A DNA stretch of 64,000 nt, taken from Paraburkholderia bryophila (GTDB lineage Bacteria > Pseudomonadota > Gammaproteobacteria > Burkholderiales > Burkholderiaceae). Under the pieces are notes generated by a model. The model was not told where the DNA came from, did not search any database, and saw nothing but the letters and a program-made list of their open reading frames with translations. Location of the stretch: positions 1,178,001 through 1,242,000 of the forward strand of contig NZ_JACCAS010000002.1 of NCBI RefSeq assembly GCF_013409255.1. Reading direction: 5' to 3'. This document shows, in pieces, positions 52,836 to 62,277 of this stretch; position 1 is the first letter of the stretch; every line of letters starts with the position of its first letter. The position numbers and the translations under genes are program-made.

Positions 52836-53816
52836 ATGGACCTATTGGCGGCAATGCGAATCTATGTGCGGGTAGTGGAACGCGGCAATATGTCGAGGGC
52901 CGCGCGCGACCTCGCCATTGGCCAGCCTGCTGTTAGCGAGCGTATTGAACGGCTGGAACAACATCTCGGCGTCAAACTGCTTCGCCGTAGCACGCGCGTC
53001 GTCTCGTGCACGGATGAGGGCAAGCTCTTTTACGAACGCTGCAAGCAGGTTATCGACGCAGCAGATGAAGCCTGCGCCGCCGTGTCGCAACAGGATCCCG
53101 CACTGCGCGGCGTGTTGCGTATCGCGGCGCCGCAAGGTCTCGGCGAAATCGTATTGCCGCGCATTCTGCTGGGTATTCGTGAGCAGCATCCGCAACTCAA
53201 CATCGATCTGATACTGAACGACCAGATGGTCGACCCCGTCACCGAGGGCGTGGATATCTCGTTGCGGCTGGGACAACTGGGGGAAGGCAGTTTTATCGCT
53301 CGTCCGCTGGGACATGTTCGGCGGGTACTGGTAGCGGCCCCTGCTTATCTTGAGCAATACGGCTTGCCGGATCATCCCGATGAACTGATCGCGCATCCGT
53401 TCATCCGCGTGATGGGTCTGTTCGGCGACGACATGCTGAGGCTGTTCGATGAACAGAAAGCGCCGATCTCCGCACCGGTATCGCCGGCTCTCAGCGTGAG
53501 CCATTGGCGGCCGGTTTACGAGTTGTTGTTGGCGGGCGCGGGTATCGGTGTGCTTCAGGAACCCGTCTGCGCCGAGGCGATTGGGAGCGCTCGTTTGATT
53601 CGGCTGCTACCTCGATACACCGTGCCGGGTTTTGAATTGAATGCGCTGTGCGCGCGTCCTATTCCGTCGAGAACGCGCGTGATCATGACCGTGCTGGAAA
53701 GAGAAATCCCCGCAGTACTCGATAACTTTACCGCCGACTACACCGCACCGAGTGCGGCACGCAAAACGCGACCCATTAAGCCGACGCCGCCTGTCGCGGG
53801 CGATCCCAACGTTTGA
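52836..53816 (+). CDS. LysR-family transcriptional regulator
   Basis: A 326-residue regulator. MDLLAAMRIYVRVVERGNMS and LAIGQPAVSERIERLEQHLG form the helix-turn-helix. The effector domain (RGVLRIAAPQGLGEIVLPRI, then NDQMVDPVTEGVDISLRLGQ) is of the DntR/PgrR-like subgroup. It is divergent from the MFS exporter and presumably controls it. The last 41 bp overlap the 3' end of the EamA gene on the opposite strand. Confidence 0.92.
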   Translation: MDLLAAMRIYVRVVERGNMSRAARDLAIGQPAVSERIERLEQHLGVKLLRRSTRVVSCTDEGKLFYERCKQVIDAADEACAAVSQQDPALRGVLRIAAPQGLGEIVLPRILLGIREQHPQLNIDLILNDQMVDPVTEGVDISLRLGQLGEGSFIARPLGHVRRVLVAAPAYLEQYGLPDHPDELIAHPFIRVMGLFGDDMLRLFDEQKAPISAPVSPALSVSHWRPVYELLLAGAGIGVLQEPVCAEAIGSARLIRLLPRYTVPGFELNALCARPIPSRTRVIMTVLEREIPAVLDNFTADYTAPSAARKTRPIKPTPPVAGDPNV

Positions 53817-54669
53817 CGAGACTCGCAACCATCCCAATCGTCACGACCGCGATACCGGCCAGCGTGAGCGAATGAGGTTGCTCTTTCAACAGCAACGCGG
53901 CCTCAATCGTGGCGAGGAGCGGCACCAGCGCGGCAAACGTCGCGCCAATAGCCGGTCCCAGGATCGAAACGGCCTTGCTGAAGAAGTAAAGCCCCAGTAT
54001 CGACACCAGTACACCTTGATAGACCGCCTGAATAGCAATGGCGGCAATCGGCGCATGCAAGAGCGGCGATAAACCTCGGCTCAGAACATAGAACGGACAA
54101 TAGAAAAGCGCCGAGCCGACCGATACGATTGCTGTCGCGCGAATTGCGCTGACGGCGTATCGCTTCGTGGTGACGTTATAGATCGCCCACAGCAGTCCAC
54201 CCAAGACAAACAGCGTGATGGAAAACGCGCCGCCCGTGTTGGACAGGACATCGAACGCGGCCATGCTCATGCCGAACAATACCGTCAGAATGCCGATTTT
54301 CTGCGCCGTGGAAAGCGTGTCCTTGATCACGAACCTGCCGAGAATGGCCGTGAATGCAATCATGCTGCCGGGCGTCAGCGCGAAATAGCCGACCGGCGCG
54401 CGGCTCAACGCAGTAGCGACTAGCAGGATATAAGGCGCACCCACGCCGACGACCATCACCAAAGCGGGCACAAGACCCAATCCGTTAAGCTTGCCTCGAA
54501 GCAATACCGGTAATAGAAGAATGCCGGAAACGATGAAACGGACGAAAACGATGTCATAGGAATCCAGCGTCGAATGCGTGACGCCGAGACGCGTCACGAC
54601 CGGAAACCCTCCCCAGATCACAGCCGCAATTAATCCATAGCCAATGCCGGCCAGTCTCTCGTTTGTCAT
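53776..54669 (-). CDS. EamA/DMT-family transporter
   Basis: A 297-residue, ten-helix protein made of two EamA repeats: the first begins GLIAAVIWGGFPVVTRLGVT, the second FVLGGLLWAIYNVTTKRYAV. Members export amino acids or other metabolites. The gene is convergent with the LysR-type gene and shares 41 bp with it at the 3' end. The ATG at 54669 lacks a strong ribosome site. The substrate is unknown. Confidence 0.9.
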   Translation of the reverse strand: MTNERLAGIGYGLIAAVIWGGFPVVTRLGVTHSTLDSYDIVFVRFIVSGILLLPVLLRGKLNGLGLVPALVMVVGVGAPYILLVATALSRAPVGYFALTPGSMIAFTAILGRFVIKDTLSTAQKIGILTVLFGMSMAAFDVLSNTGGAFSITLFVLGGLLWAIYNVTTKRYAVSAIRATAIVSVGSALFYCPFYVLSRGLSPLLHAPIAAIAIQAVYQGVLVSILGLYFFSKAVSILGPAIGATFAALVPLLATIEAALLLKEQPHSLTLAGIAVVTIGMVASLVKRWDRPRQAASA

Positions 54670-54790
54670 TGTTTTCCTTCGTCATGTTCCGTACCGCAAG
54701 CCCACGGTTTCGAACTCATGCCGGAAGGATGCAGCGGCGCGATGCGTGCGTCCAATACATTGTTGGCGTGCGATTAGGTCGGGAAAGCTC

Positions 54791-55750
54791 TTAGTGTTCC
54801 AGCGCCGGCGCTCCCACCCTCCCCTCTGCCGACTGCGCATTCACCCGAAATCTCCCCGGACTCACCCCGGTGTACCGCTTGAACGCGATACTAAAAGCCG
54901 TATCCGACTGGTAGCCAATTCGTGAAGCGATCCCCGTCAACGATTCGTCGGAATGCTTGAGTGCGGAACGCGCGATCGTCATACGCCACTGCGCGAGATA
55001 TTCGACCGGCGCACTCCCCACCTGACTCCGAAACCGCTGCGCAAATGCCGTACGCGACATCCCGACCGCCGACGCCAGACTCTCCACCGTCCAGCGCTCG
55101 CCGGGCTGCGCATGCATCATCGACAACGCGCCGCCTATCTTCGGATCGGCCAACGCGCCGAGCCAGCCTTCGGGCTGTCGCGCCGACGCCAGATAAGCGC
55201 GCAACACGTGAACCAGCACGAGCGCCGCCAGACCGCTGCGCGCCACGTCCGCACCGACATGCAAGTCATCCGTCTCCCAGTTGAGCAGATCGAGCACACG
55301 CGATAACGCATGCGTGCCGACATCCGACGCGCGCAGATGAATCAACGGCGGCAAGTGCCGCAGCAACAGATCGCTGACGTCGTTCTCGAACGTGAAGCGG
55401 CCGCTCGCGAGACTAACGCTTTCGTTATCGCCCTCGCCCTGAAAACGCACCACGCCATTGCTGCTGCGAATCGGCTGAAACGCGGCGGGACCGTCGAGCG
55501 CGGGCCGGTTCGGGTCGCTGGCGGAATAGAACGGCTGACCGTCGGTGAGCATGTAGAAGTCGCCGCGTTCAAGCACTACCGGCTCCGCGCTCCCTTCGAT
55601 CCACAGAAAGGAGCGCCCTTCGAGCATGCCGCCGAATTTGATGTGCTGATACGAAGGGAACCGGAAGCTCCATGCGCCTCGTCCCTCGAATCGCGATGTC
55701 AGGATACTGCTCACGCGCAGCATCGAGAGTACGTCGGATAGAGCATCCAT
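54791..55750 (-). CDS. AraC-family regulator with cupin-6 sensor domain
   Basis: A 319-residue activator. The N-terminal half is a cupin-type ligand domain (WSFRFPSYQHIKFGGMLEGR, then LERGDFYMLTDGQPFYS). The C-terminal 100 residues are the double helix-turn-helix (WTVESLASAVGMSRTAFAQR, then LTGIASRIGYQSDTAFSIAF). It is divergent from an MDR-type reductase gene 126 bp away and probably activates it in response to a carbonyl or alcohol compound. Confidence 0.92.
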   Translation of the reverse strand: MDALSDVLSMLRVSSILTSRFEGRGAWSFRFPSYQHIKFGGMLEGRSFLWIEGSAEPVVLERGDFYMLTDGQPFYSASDPNRPALDGPAAFQPIRSSNGVVRFQGEGDNESVSLASGRFTFENDVSDLLLRHLPPLIHLRASDVGTHALSRVLDLLNWETDDLHVGADVARSGLAALVLVHVLRAYLASARQPEGWLGALADPKIGGALSMMHAQPGERWTVESLASAVGMSRTAFAQRFRSQVGSAPVEYLAQWRMTIARSALKHSDESLTGIASRIGYQSDTAFSIAFKRYTGVSPGRFRVNAQSAEGRVGAPALEH

Positions 55751-55876
55751 AAATGTACGATCGAATAAGAATCAGACCGTTTTGATTATAGCCAGCAACG
55801 AAGGCCAGCGCGATTATGAGCTCACTTTCACGGCGCCATCCGCGTCGTTACCTGAACCTCATCAAGGAGTACTCGC

Positions 55877-56959
55877 ATGAAAGCCTGGCAACTCGAACGT
55901 CTCGGTGGAACACTCAGCCTGATCGACCTGCCCATTCCCGAACCGCGCGCCGGTGGCGTCGTGGTGCGCGTCGAAACGTCGTCATTGCTGTCGTATATGA
56001 AAGACTACGTGGACGGCAAGCTGTCGATCTATCACACGCCGGATCGTCCGTTCATTCCCGGCGGCAACGGTATCGGTATCGTTCACGCAGTGGGCCCCGG
56101 CGTCTGGCATCTGAAGCCCGGTCAGCGCGTGGTGTTGTCGTCCCATTTCGTCGCGCAGGAGAACGTCGCGACGCCTGCGGAGATGCTGCTCGGCATCACG
56201 GCCATCAGCCCCGACTCGGGCCCGATGCAGTCGGACTGGCCGGATGGCACGCTGGCCGAATACGCGTCGTTTCCAGCCAGCGCCGTGACACCCGCGGACG
56301 ACCTGGCGCCATTGAGCGCTATCCAGCTCGCCATGACGACGCGCTGCATCGTGCCATTCGGTGGACTGTTGCGCGGCAGGCTCGCAGCAGGCGAGACGGC
56401 GGTCGTGTCGGGCGCGACGGGCGCCTACGGCACAGCGGCGATCATGGTTGCCCTCGCGATGGGCGCGGCACGCGTCGTGGCGCTCGGGCGCAATGCGCGT
56501 GCGCTCGAAGCCGTAGCGCAACTCGGCCCTGCGGGGCGCGTCACGACAGTCGCGGCAACCGGCGACGTCGACGCGGACCGCGACGCGATTCGCCGCGTCT
56601 GCGGCGGCGGTGCGCAACTCGCGTTCGACATGGTCGGCAACGCGGGCGATCCGAACATGACGCTCGCCGCGCTGCGCAGTCTGTCGAGAGGCGGCCGCCT
56701 TGTGGTGATGGGCAGCATGACCGTGCCGCTGCCGGTGCCGTACACGGAAGTGATGTTGAACGGCTGGGAGATCCTCGGCCAGTTCATGTATCCGCGCGAT
56801 GCCTACCGGCGTCTGCTGGACCTGATTCGCAGCGGACTACTCGACATCGCACCGCTACGCCCGCTCGTCTATCCGTTGAATGCGTTGCCTGAGGCGATGG
56901 CAGCCGCGGCCAACGCCGGCAATCTCGAGTGCGTCGTCATGAACCATCGCGATGAATGA
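55877..56959 (+). CDS. Medium-chain reductase, zinc-independent alcohol dehydrogenase-like
   Basis: A 360-residue MDR protein. The GroES-like catalytic domain covers about residues 1-130 (GGNGIGIVHAVGPGVWHLKP), and the NAD(P) fold begins at VVSGATGAYGTAAIMVALAM. The usual catalytic zinc ligands (Cys at about 37 and the His-Glu pair) are absent, so it is more like quinone or enoyl reductases than zinc alcohol dehydrogenases. AAGGAG precedes the ATG. Divergent AraC control suggests an inducible detoxification or catabolic role. Confidence 0.88.
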   Translation: MKAWQLERLGGTLSLIDLPIPEPRAGGVVVRVETSSLLSYMKDYVDGKLSIYHTPDRPFIPGGNGIGIVHAVGPGVWHLKPGQRVVLSSHFVAQENVATPAEMLLGITAISPDSGPMQSDWPDGTLAEYASFPASAVTPADDLAPLSAIQLAMTTRCIVPFGGLLRGRLAAGETAVVSGATGAYGTAAIMVALAMGAARVVALGRNARALEAVAQLGPAGRVTTVAATGDVDADRDAIRRVCGGGAQLAFDMVGNAGDPNMTLAALRSLSRGGRLVVMGSMTVPLPVPYTEVMLNGWEILGQFMYPRDAYRRLLDLIRSGLLDIAPLRPLVYPLNALPEAMAAAANAGNLECVVMNHRDE

Positions 56960-56985
56960 GCCTTGGCGGCGCTGACTGTCAAGCC

Positions 56986-58533
56986 TCACGACAGCGCACG
57001 CGCCAACGCGATCACCCCTGACGCAATATCGTCGACACCGACCGACGCAAATCCCAGCACCAGCCCCGCCGGCGCCGGTCGGTCGACCGCGTAGCGCGAC
57101 AGCGCTCGCGTTTCGATGCCTTCGAGCGCCGCGCGACGCACTACTTCGTTGTCGTCGGTGCCGCGCGGCAAGAAGGCCGGCGCGTCGAGTCCGGCAATGA
57201 TCGGCGGCACCTCCAGCAAGCCGGCAAGATGCCGCGTCACGTGAGCCGTCAACGCCTCAGCTCGCTCGCCGTAAAGCACACGCATGCGCCGGATATGCCG
57301 GCCAAAATGGCCGTCGGCGATGAATTCGTGCAGCACCGATTGCTGATCCAGCGGCACATGTCGCGCCGTCAACGACAACGCGGCCACGAACGGCTCGACC
57401 AGGCGGTCGGGCACGATCGCATAGGCGGTCCGCAGCGCGGGAAACAGCAGCTTGCTGAACGTGCCGCAGTAGATCACGTGGCCGTCGTCGTCGAGGCTCT
57501 TCAACGCGGCGAGCGGATTGCCCGCGAAACGGTATTCGCTGTCGTAGTCGTCTTCGATGATGACCGCGCCGCGCTCATGCGCCCATTCGAGCAGCGACAG
57601 CCGGCGTTCGAGCGCGAGCGGTGGCCCCAGCGGCGCTTGCCGCCCGGCCGTCACGAATGCGAGACGCGCGTCGGGCGCATGCCGGCGCGCCCATTCCACA
57701 TCGAGGCCGCCCGGGTCGACCGGCACACCGATCACGCGTGCGCCCGCAGCCTCGAGCACGAAGCGCGCGCCAACGTAGCCGGGATCTTCGATCCACGCGG
57801 CGTCGCCGGGATCGAGCAGCAGACGCGCAGCCAGATCGATCGCCTGCTGGACGCTGCCGAGCATCACGACGTGATCCGCCGAACACGCGATGCCGCGCGA
57901 CATGCCCACGTAACCGGCGATCGCTTCGCGTAGTGGCCGGTAGCCCTGTGCTTCGCCATCGCCCAGCAGATCGCGCCGGGTGCGGCGCGCGCGTTTGGCC
58001 GCAATGCGCGCCCATAGTTCGAATGGAAACGCGTCGAGGTCCGGTTGGCTCGCGCGGAAAGCGCGCGCCGGGATCGAGCGACCGCTCAGTTGAAATGCGC
58101 TGCGGGCGAGCAGGCGTCCGCGATTGGAAAGCACCACGGCGGGTCGCTGCGCGCCGCTGTCGTCGTCTTTGCTTTTGTTTTTGCTTTTGCTTTCACGTAC
58201 TGAAGAGCGTCCGTCGCGTTTCTTGATCGACGTTGGCTCGCCTCGATCACCCCTGTCGATGCGCCGATCCGGCAATTCAGCCGCGACGAAACTACCGCGC
58301 CCTACCGCGCCCGCCAGATACCCTTCCGCGTCGAGTTGCGCGAACGCGCCCAGCACGGTTCCGCGCGACAGTTCGAAGCGCGCCGCGAGATCGCGCGTGG
58401 AAGGCAGCCGTGCGCCCGGCGGTAAGCGGCCGCTCAAGATCGCTGCGCGCAGTTCGTCATAGAGCCAACGCTGCAGCGACACGCCGTCCGGTCTTGGCGC
58501 CAATGCAAGTTCAATCTGTTCTGCCCGTCGCAC
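56986..58533 (-). CDS. MocR-type regulator (GntR helix-turn-helix fused to PLP aminotransferase)
   Basis: About 515 residues. The N-terminal GntR domain reads LYDELRAAILSGRLPPGARL and TRDLAARFELSRGTVLGAFA. A long charged linker (KKRDGRSSVRESKSKNKSKD) leads to an aminotransferase-I fold, with the PLP lysine in GTFSKLLFPALR and VIIEDDYDSEYRF before it. The GTG at 58533 is preferred because GAGGAA precedes it. Such regulators sense PLP or amino-compound adducts. It is divergent from an SDR-cupin pair; TAATGG-N13-CCATTA (58571-58595) between them is a candidate site. Confidence 0.9.
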   Translation of the reverse strand: MRRAEQIELALAPRPDGVSLQRWLYDELRAAILSGRLPPGARLPSTRDLAARFELSRGTVLGAFAQLDAEGYLAGAVGRGSFVAAELPDRRIDRGDRGEPTSIKKRDGRSSVRESKSKNKSKDDDSGAQRPAVVLSNRGRLLARSAFQLSGRSIPARAFRASQPDLDAFPFELWARIAAKRARRTRRDLLGDGEAQGYRPLREAIAGYVGMSRGIACSADHVVMLGSVQQAIDLAARLLLDPGDAAWIEDPGYVGARFVLEAAGARVIGVPVDPGGLDVEWARRHAPDARLAFVTAGRQAPLGPPLALERRLSLLEWAHERGAVIIEDDYDSEYRFAGNPLAALKSLDDDGHVIYCGTFSKLLFPALRTAYAIVPDRLVEPFVAALSLTARHVPLDQQSVLHEFIADGHFGRHIRRMRVLYGERAEALTAHVTRHLAGLLEVPPIIAGLDAPAFLPRGTDDNEVVRRAALEGIETRALSRYAVDRPAPAGLVLGFASVGVDDIASGVIALARALS

Positions 58534-58570
58534 TCGCTTCCTCGTCAAATTGGCTCAATCTGTTTCTCGA

Positions 58571-58595
58571 TAATGGACCTTTTCGGCGACCATTA
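58571..58595. promoter_or_regulatory. Inverted repeat between MocR and SDR genes
   Basis: TAATGG (58571-58576) and CCATTA (58590-58595) form a dyad with a 13-bp spacer in the AT-richer divergent promoter. It is a candidate site for the MocR-type regulator; not tested. Confidence 0.35.
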
Positions 58596-58673
58596 ACAAC
58601 CCTATTCTGCTCTTCGTCGGAAGCACGGCTTGCCGTCGCGGACGTTCGCTATCGCTTATGGGAGAGAAGAGGA

Positions 58674-59411
58674 ATGGCACACAAGGTATTTGTTGCAGGC
58701 GCAACCGGCGCGATTGGCGCAGCGCTCACGCCGCTGCTGATCGAGGCGGGCTACAAGGTCTTCGGCAGCACGCGGCGTGCGGAGCGCGCGAAACAACTCG
58801 AAGCGGCAGGCGTCGTGCCGGTCGTCGTCGATGTATTCGACGCGAATGCGCTGCGGGACGCACTGTGTTTCATCGCGCCACTTAGCGTGATTCATCAACT
58901 CACGGATCTGCCTGCCGGGCTCGATCCCGCCCGGATGGCCGAGGCCGTGCGGAACAACGCGCGGATACGCGACGAGGGCACGCGCAACCTGATTGCCGCC
59001 GCCATCGCGGCCGGCAGCAACCGGCTGATCGCGCAAAGTATTGCGTGGGCGTATAGGCTAGGCGCTACGCCGTATGACGAAACGTCGCCGCTCGATGTCG
59101 ATGCGGAAGGCGCGCGCGGTATCAGCGTGCGTGGCGTCGCGGCGTTGGAGCGGCAGGTGCTGGAAGCCGCGTCGTTGAATGGCACGGTGCTGCGATATGG
59201 ACAGATCTATGGTCCAGGCACTGGAGCCGATACGCCGAAAGGCTCTAGTCCGCTGCATGTCGAGGCTGCGGCGTACGCGGCATTGCTTGCGCTTCAGCAA
59301 GGCGCTGCGGGTGTGTACAACATCGCGCAAGACGACGCGGAAGTCACCAGCGCGAAGGCAAAACGTGAGTTGCGCTGGCGAGCGAGCCTGCGTCGGGTGG
59401 CACGTGTATGA
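58674..59411 (+). CDS. Extended-SDR NAD(P)-dependent oxidoreductase-like protein
   Basis: A 245-residue protein starting MAHKVFVAGATGAIGAALTP, the GxxGxxG of extended SDRs, then LIAQSIAWAYRLGATPYDET and TVLRYGQIYGPGTG as in epimerase/dehydratase-like members. The catalytic YxxxK is not present at its expected place (the region reads RGVAALERQVLEAA), so it may bind nucleotide without classical catalysis. AGAAGAGG precedes the ATG. It overlaps the cupin gene by 4 bp. Control by the divergent MocR-type regulator is likely. Confidence 0.85.
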   Translation: MAHKVFVAGATGAIGAALTPLLIEAGYKVFGSTRRAERAKQLEAAGVVPVVVDVFDANALRDALCFIAPLSVIHQLTDLPAGLDPARMAEAVRNNARIRDEGTRNLIAAAIAAGSNRLIAQSIAWAYRLGATPYDETSPLDVDAEGARGISVRGVAALERQVLEAASLNGTVLRYGQIYGPGTGADTPKGSSPLHVEAAAYAALLALQQGAAGVYNIAQDDAEVTSAKAKRELRWRASLRRVARV

Positions 59412-59974
59412 ACGCGCGCATGCTGTCGTGTCTGTCGTGTTTGTCGTACCGACCGAATCTGACGGCCGGTACGCCTGCGCTATTTGCAGCGCTCGCCGTG
59501 GCCGTGCTGTCGCTCGGTCCAGCGGCGCCTCGCTCGGCGTTCGACTGGTTCGCCACGCTTTGCGGCGGTACCCAGGGCAGCGGTCCGCTGCTGTCCAGCG
59601 GATCGCTGAATACAAATGCGAACGCCAATGCAGCGAGCCGGCCGGCGTCGATTATCAAGGTGTTGTCATGCGAGGCGCTGCCCAATGCGCCAGGCAAATC
59701 GATCACGACGATTACCGTCGAGTATCCGCCGCTCGCGTTCACGCCGGCGCATCGTCATCCGGGCTCGGTGACGGCCGTCGTGCTGCAAGGAACGGTGCGT
59801 TCGCAACTAGGCGGCGGAGCGGCAATCAATTACGCCGTGGGCCAGACCTGGTTCGAACCGCCGGGCACGCTTCACGTGTTCGCCGAGAATTCCGATCCGG
59901 TTCATCCGGCGAAACTGCTGGCGACGTTTGTCGCGGATACGGGGTGTGGGGCGTTGGTATTGCCGCCGGATTGA
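59408..59974 (+). CDS. Exported cupin-domain protein
   Basis: A 188-residue protein that starts inside the stop of the SDR gene (ATGA overlap). A hydrophobic segment (TAGTPALFAALAVAVLSLGP) near residue 20 looks like a signal or anchor helix. The cupin core follows: FTPAHRHPGSVTAVVLQG with metal-binding His residues and WFEPPGTLHVFAENSD with the second motif. It may be a periplasmic metal-dependent enzyme or binding protein acting with the SDR. The substrate is unknown. Confidence 0.82.
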   Translation: MNARMLSCLSCLSYRPNLTAGTPALFAALAVAVLSLGPAAPRSAFDWFATLCGGTQGSGPLLSSGSLNTNANANAASRPASIIKVLSCEALPNAPGKSITTITVEYPPLAFTPAHRHPGSVTAVVLQGTVRSQLGGGAAINYAVGQTWFEPPGTLHVFAENSDPVHPAKLLATFVADTGCGALVLPPD

Positions 59975-59977
59975 CGG

Positions 59978-60826
59978 CTAGAACGTGGGCTGTTCCGGCG
60001 GTATGCCATCGCGCGCCCAGGTCGACACCAGGAGACCCACGCCAATCGCAGCAGCACTGATCAGCCAGGGAATGACGTCGCTCCAATCCCAGTTGATCAA
60101 CATTTTGGGGTACAGGGCATGGCTCATCCAATCGCTCGCGCTAAACATATAAGTCGAAAAGCCGGACCAGACGACGAGCACGATTCCTGTCTCCCTCGGC
60201 AGACCTGGCGTACGAGGCGCCAGCGAATGCGATAGCAGGAGCAGTGCGGCGAAGACCAGCATCAGCGGCCTGGGTCCGCCAAGCCAACCGGTTGACGTGT
60301 GCGGTAACTGTCGCGAGAAGACTTCCATGATGACGACATACGCACCGAACGACGCGACGATATGCAGAAGAACAGGCGGGGTCTTCCAGGCTGCAAAGGG
60401 CGCCTCGATCATGCCCGGCGACTCGAGGTAGCGGGCACCGGGACCCACGAACAGGGTCGTCATCAACGCTACACTGAAAGCACAAGTCGCGACAATGAAC
60501 TCGAACTTCAGCGTCGAACCAAACGCGAACATCAATCCGGCGCTGAGGACCGAAAGCCCGACATACCAAAGTCGTGCGCGCCGATCTCCGGCGAAGAGCG
60601 CACGCGCGATACGATAATTGCCATACGTCATGGCTGCCTGTACACACCACTGCAACGGTATCGACAGCGATGTCCCCGGGTAAAGCGCCACCTTGCCGAA
60701 ATATCCGCCGGCCAAAGCCTGAAAACCTGTCGCCACGACGCTGAGCACCTGGAACAGGATCCAATAGCCGACGAATGAAATGACAACGGGTCGCGGTGTG
60801 GTTTTGTTATTCGATACGTCAGCCAT
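59978..60826 (-). CDS. Integral membrane protein of unknown function
   Basis: A 282-residue protein with about eight hydrophobic helices (ISFVGYWILFQVLSVVATGF, WYVGLSVLSAGLMFAFGSTL, LLHIVASFGAYVVIMEVFSR). It starts MADVSNNKTTPRPV at 60826; upstream codons in frame are unlikely. I do not recognise the family. Its stop is 3 bp from the cupin stop on the other strand, so the two transcripts converge tightly. Confidence 0.75.
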   Translation of the reverse strand: MADVSNNKTTPRPVVISFVGYWILFQVLSVVATGFQALAGGYFGKVALYPGTSLSIPLQWCVQAAMTYGNYRIARALFAGDRRARLWYVGLSVLSAGLMFAFGSTLKFEFIVATCAFSVALMTTLFVGPGARYLESPGMIEAPFAAWKTPPVLLHIVASFGAYVVIMEVFSRQLPHTSTGWLGGPRPLMLVFAALLLLSHSLAPRTPGLPRETGIVLVVWSGFSTYMFSASDWMSHALYPKMLINWDWSDVIPWLISAAAIGVGLLVSTWARDGIPPEQPTF

Positions 60827-60945
60827 GGTGTTTAAAAGGTGGGTTCCGTGATAGCGAACAAAAGACGCCCACCTATTATCGGCCGCCCACAGCAAACCTT
60901 AATAGCTTGCCGCGTGCAATACCCCCACATCTATGCGACTCGCAT

Positions 60946-61527
60946 TTATACCCGTGAATCGCTATACAGGATCTTTGCGATCCCATTCAAATCGTCGCTG
61001 CCTTCGCGAAGCCTCGCGATCGTCGCGCCACGTTCCATCGCCTGCGCGACACCGTCCGCACGACCTCGCGCAATCACGTCATGAATCGCTTGCGGCAATG
61101 CCGCGATCTGATCGACCATCCGAAAATCGCCCAGCCCACCGAGCATCGGATTGTCAGAGCCGCCGAGCATGGAGCGCGCGTCGGCCTTGAAAAGCACCAG
61201 CGGCTTGCCCGCGTGCCATGCGAGCGACGCTTCGACGACCGTGCCCTCATCGGCGACACGGCCATTCAGATTAGCGACGACGACATCGCAGCGCTGCAGC
61301 AGTTGATAGGTATCCAGACTGAAGATCGCACGATCGAGAATCCGCGCGGCTTCTTCAACCGACGCGCCGAGTTTTTCGAGTTCCGGTTTGAGTCGCGCGA
61401 ATTCCAGACCATCGCGATGCGGCAGAAACGTCGCGAAACCCGCGGCTTCCAACGTGTGGGCAATCGAATCCATTTCCGCGCGTTCGGCTGCGTTGAACAG
61501 CGGACCCGCGCAATAAACGCGTAGCAT
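60946..61527 (-). CDS. Nucleoside 2-deoxyribosyltransferase
   Basis: A 193-residue enzyme of the nucleoside deoxyribosyltransferase family: VYCAGPLFNAAERAEMDSIA at the N-terminus, VVVANLNGRVADEGTVVEAS with the catalytic region, and LGDFRMVDQIAALPQAIHD. It swaps the base on 2'-deoxyribonucleosides or hydrolyses deoxyribonucleotides in purine/pyrimidine salvage. GGAGACGG precedes the ATG. It appears to be a single-gene unit. Confidence 0.9.
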   Translation of the reverse strand: MLRVYCAGPLFNAAERAEMDSIAHTLEAAGFATFLPHRDGLEFARLKPELEKLGASVEEAARILDRAIFSLDTYQLLQRCDVVVANLNGRVADEGTVVEASLAWHAGKPLVLFKADARSMLGGSDNPMLGGLGDFRMVDQIAALPQAIHDVIARGRADGVAQAMERGATIARLREGSDDLNGIAKILYSDSRV

Positions 61528-61714
61528 TTTTTTCCGTCTCCAGAAGGGTGGCCTTGAATCGCGAGACGTCTTCGCGGCATTCGCCGCGTGAATCGTCCCA
61601 CTGCCAGGAGCTTAACGCGCCGACGAACAACACGCTAAATCAGGCCACCTGTCGCTCGGATTGGCCACTCAGGCGAGGACGCTGAGTGACCCTCGCCGCG
61701 TCCCCTTTACCGCA

Positions 61715-62155
61715 TCAATCGTAGTGACGATGCCGATGATGCCGCTTGCCCGACCGATAGCCGCGCGAATAGTCGTCCGAGTACGAATTGGAGCGCGACA
61801 TGTTGCCGCCGAGCGCCGACCCCGCGCCGCCGCCCAACGCCGCACCGACGAGGCCGCCGCTCCGGCCGCCCATCGCATTGCCGGCCGCGGTGCCCGCGCC
61901 GCCACCCAGCGCGCCGCCGATAATCGCGCCCGTGCGCTCACGACGGTTCGATGTCACCGCACCGCCCGCGCCGCCGCCGACCGCGCCACCGAGAATAGCG
62001 CCGGTACTGCCGCCGACCGCACCGCCCAGGGCAGCGCCGGCCACACCGCCGAGCGCGCCGCCAAGGGCGTTGTTCATATCACTGGCCGTTGCCGGCAAAG
62101 AGGCCGCAGCGCTGAGCACTGCGATAGCGAGCATCTGAACGAGTTTCTTCGGCAT
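61715..62155 (-). CDS. Exported glycine-zipper protein
   Basis: A 146-residue protein. The signal peptide LVQMLAIAVLSAAASLPATA is followed by long GxxxG-type repeats (ALGGALGGVAGAALGG, GAIIGGALGGGAGTAAG), the glycine-zipper pattern that packs helices in membranes. The tail is basic and His-rich (GYRSGKRHHRHRHYD), perhaps binding metal or lipopolysaccharide. Such proteins are usually outer-membrane or periplasmic. Function is unknown. Confidence 0.85.
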   Translation of the reverse strand: MPKKLVQMLAIAVLSAAASLPATASDMNNALGGALGGVAGAALGGAVGGSTGAILGGAVGGGAGGAVTSNRRERTGAIIGGALGGGAGTAAGNAMGGRSGGLVGAALGGGAGSALGGNMSRSNSYSDDYSRGYRSGKRHHRHRHYD

Positions 62156-62277
62156 AAAAAAGCTCTTTTGTGTTTAGGACGGCGCCGAGTATAACCGGCA
62201 ACTTGAAAGCGTTTTGTAACCGCCCAAACAAACGTCCGTAAGACGTGTAACAAAAGATCTACGCCGTTTTGCCGGCC

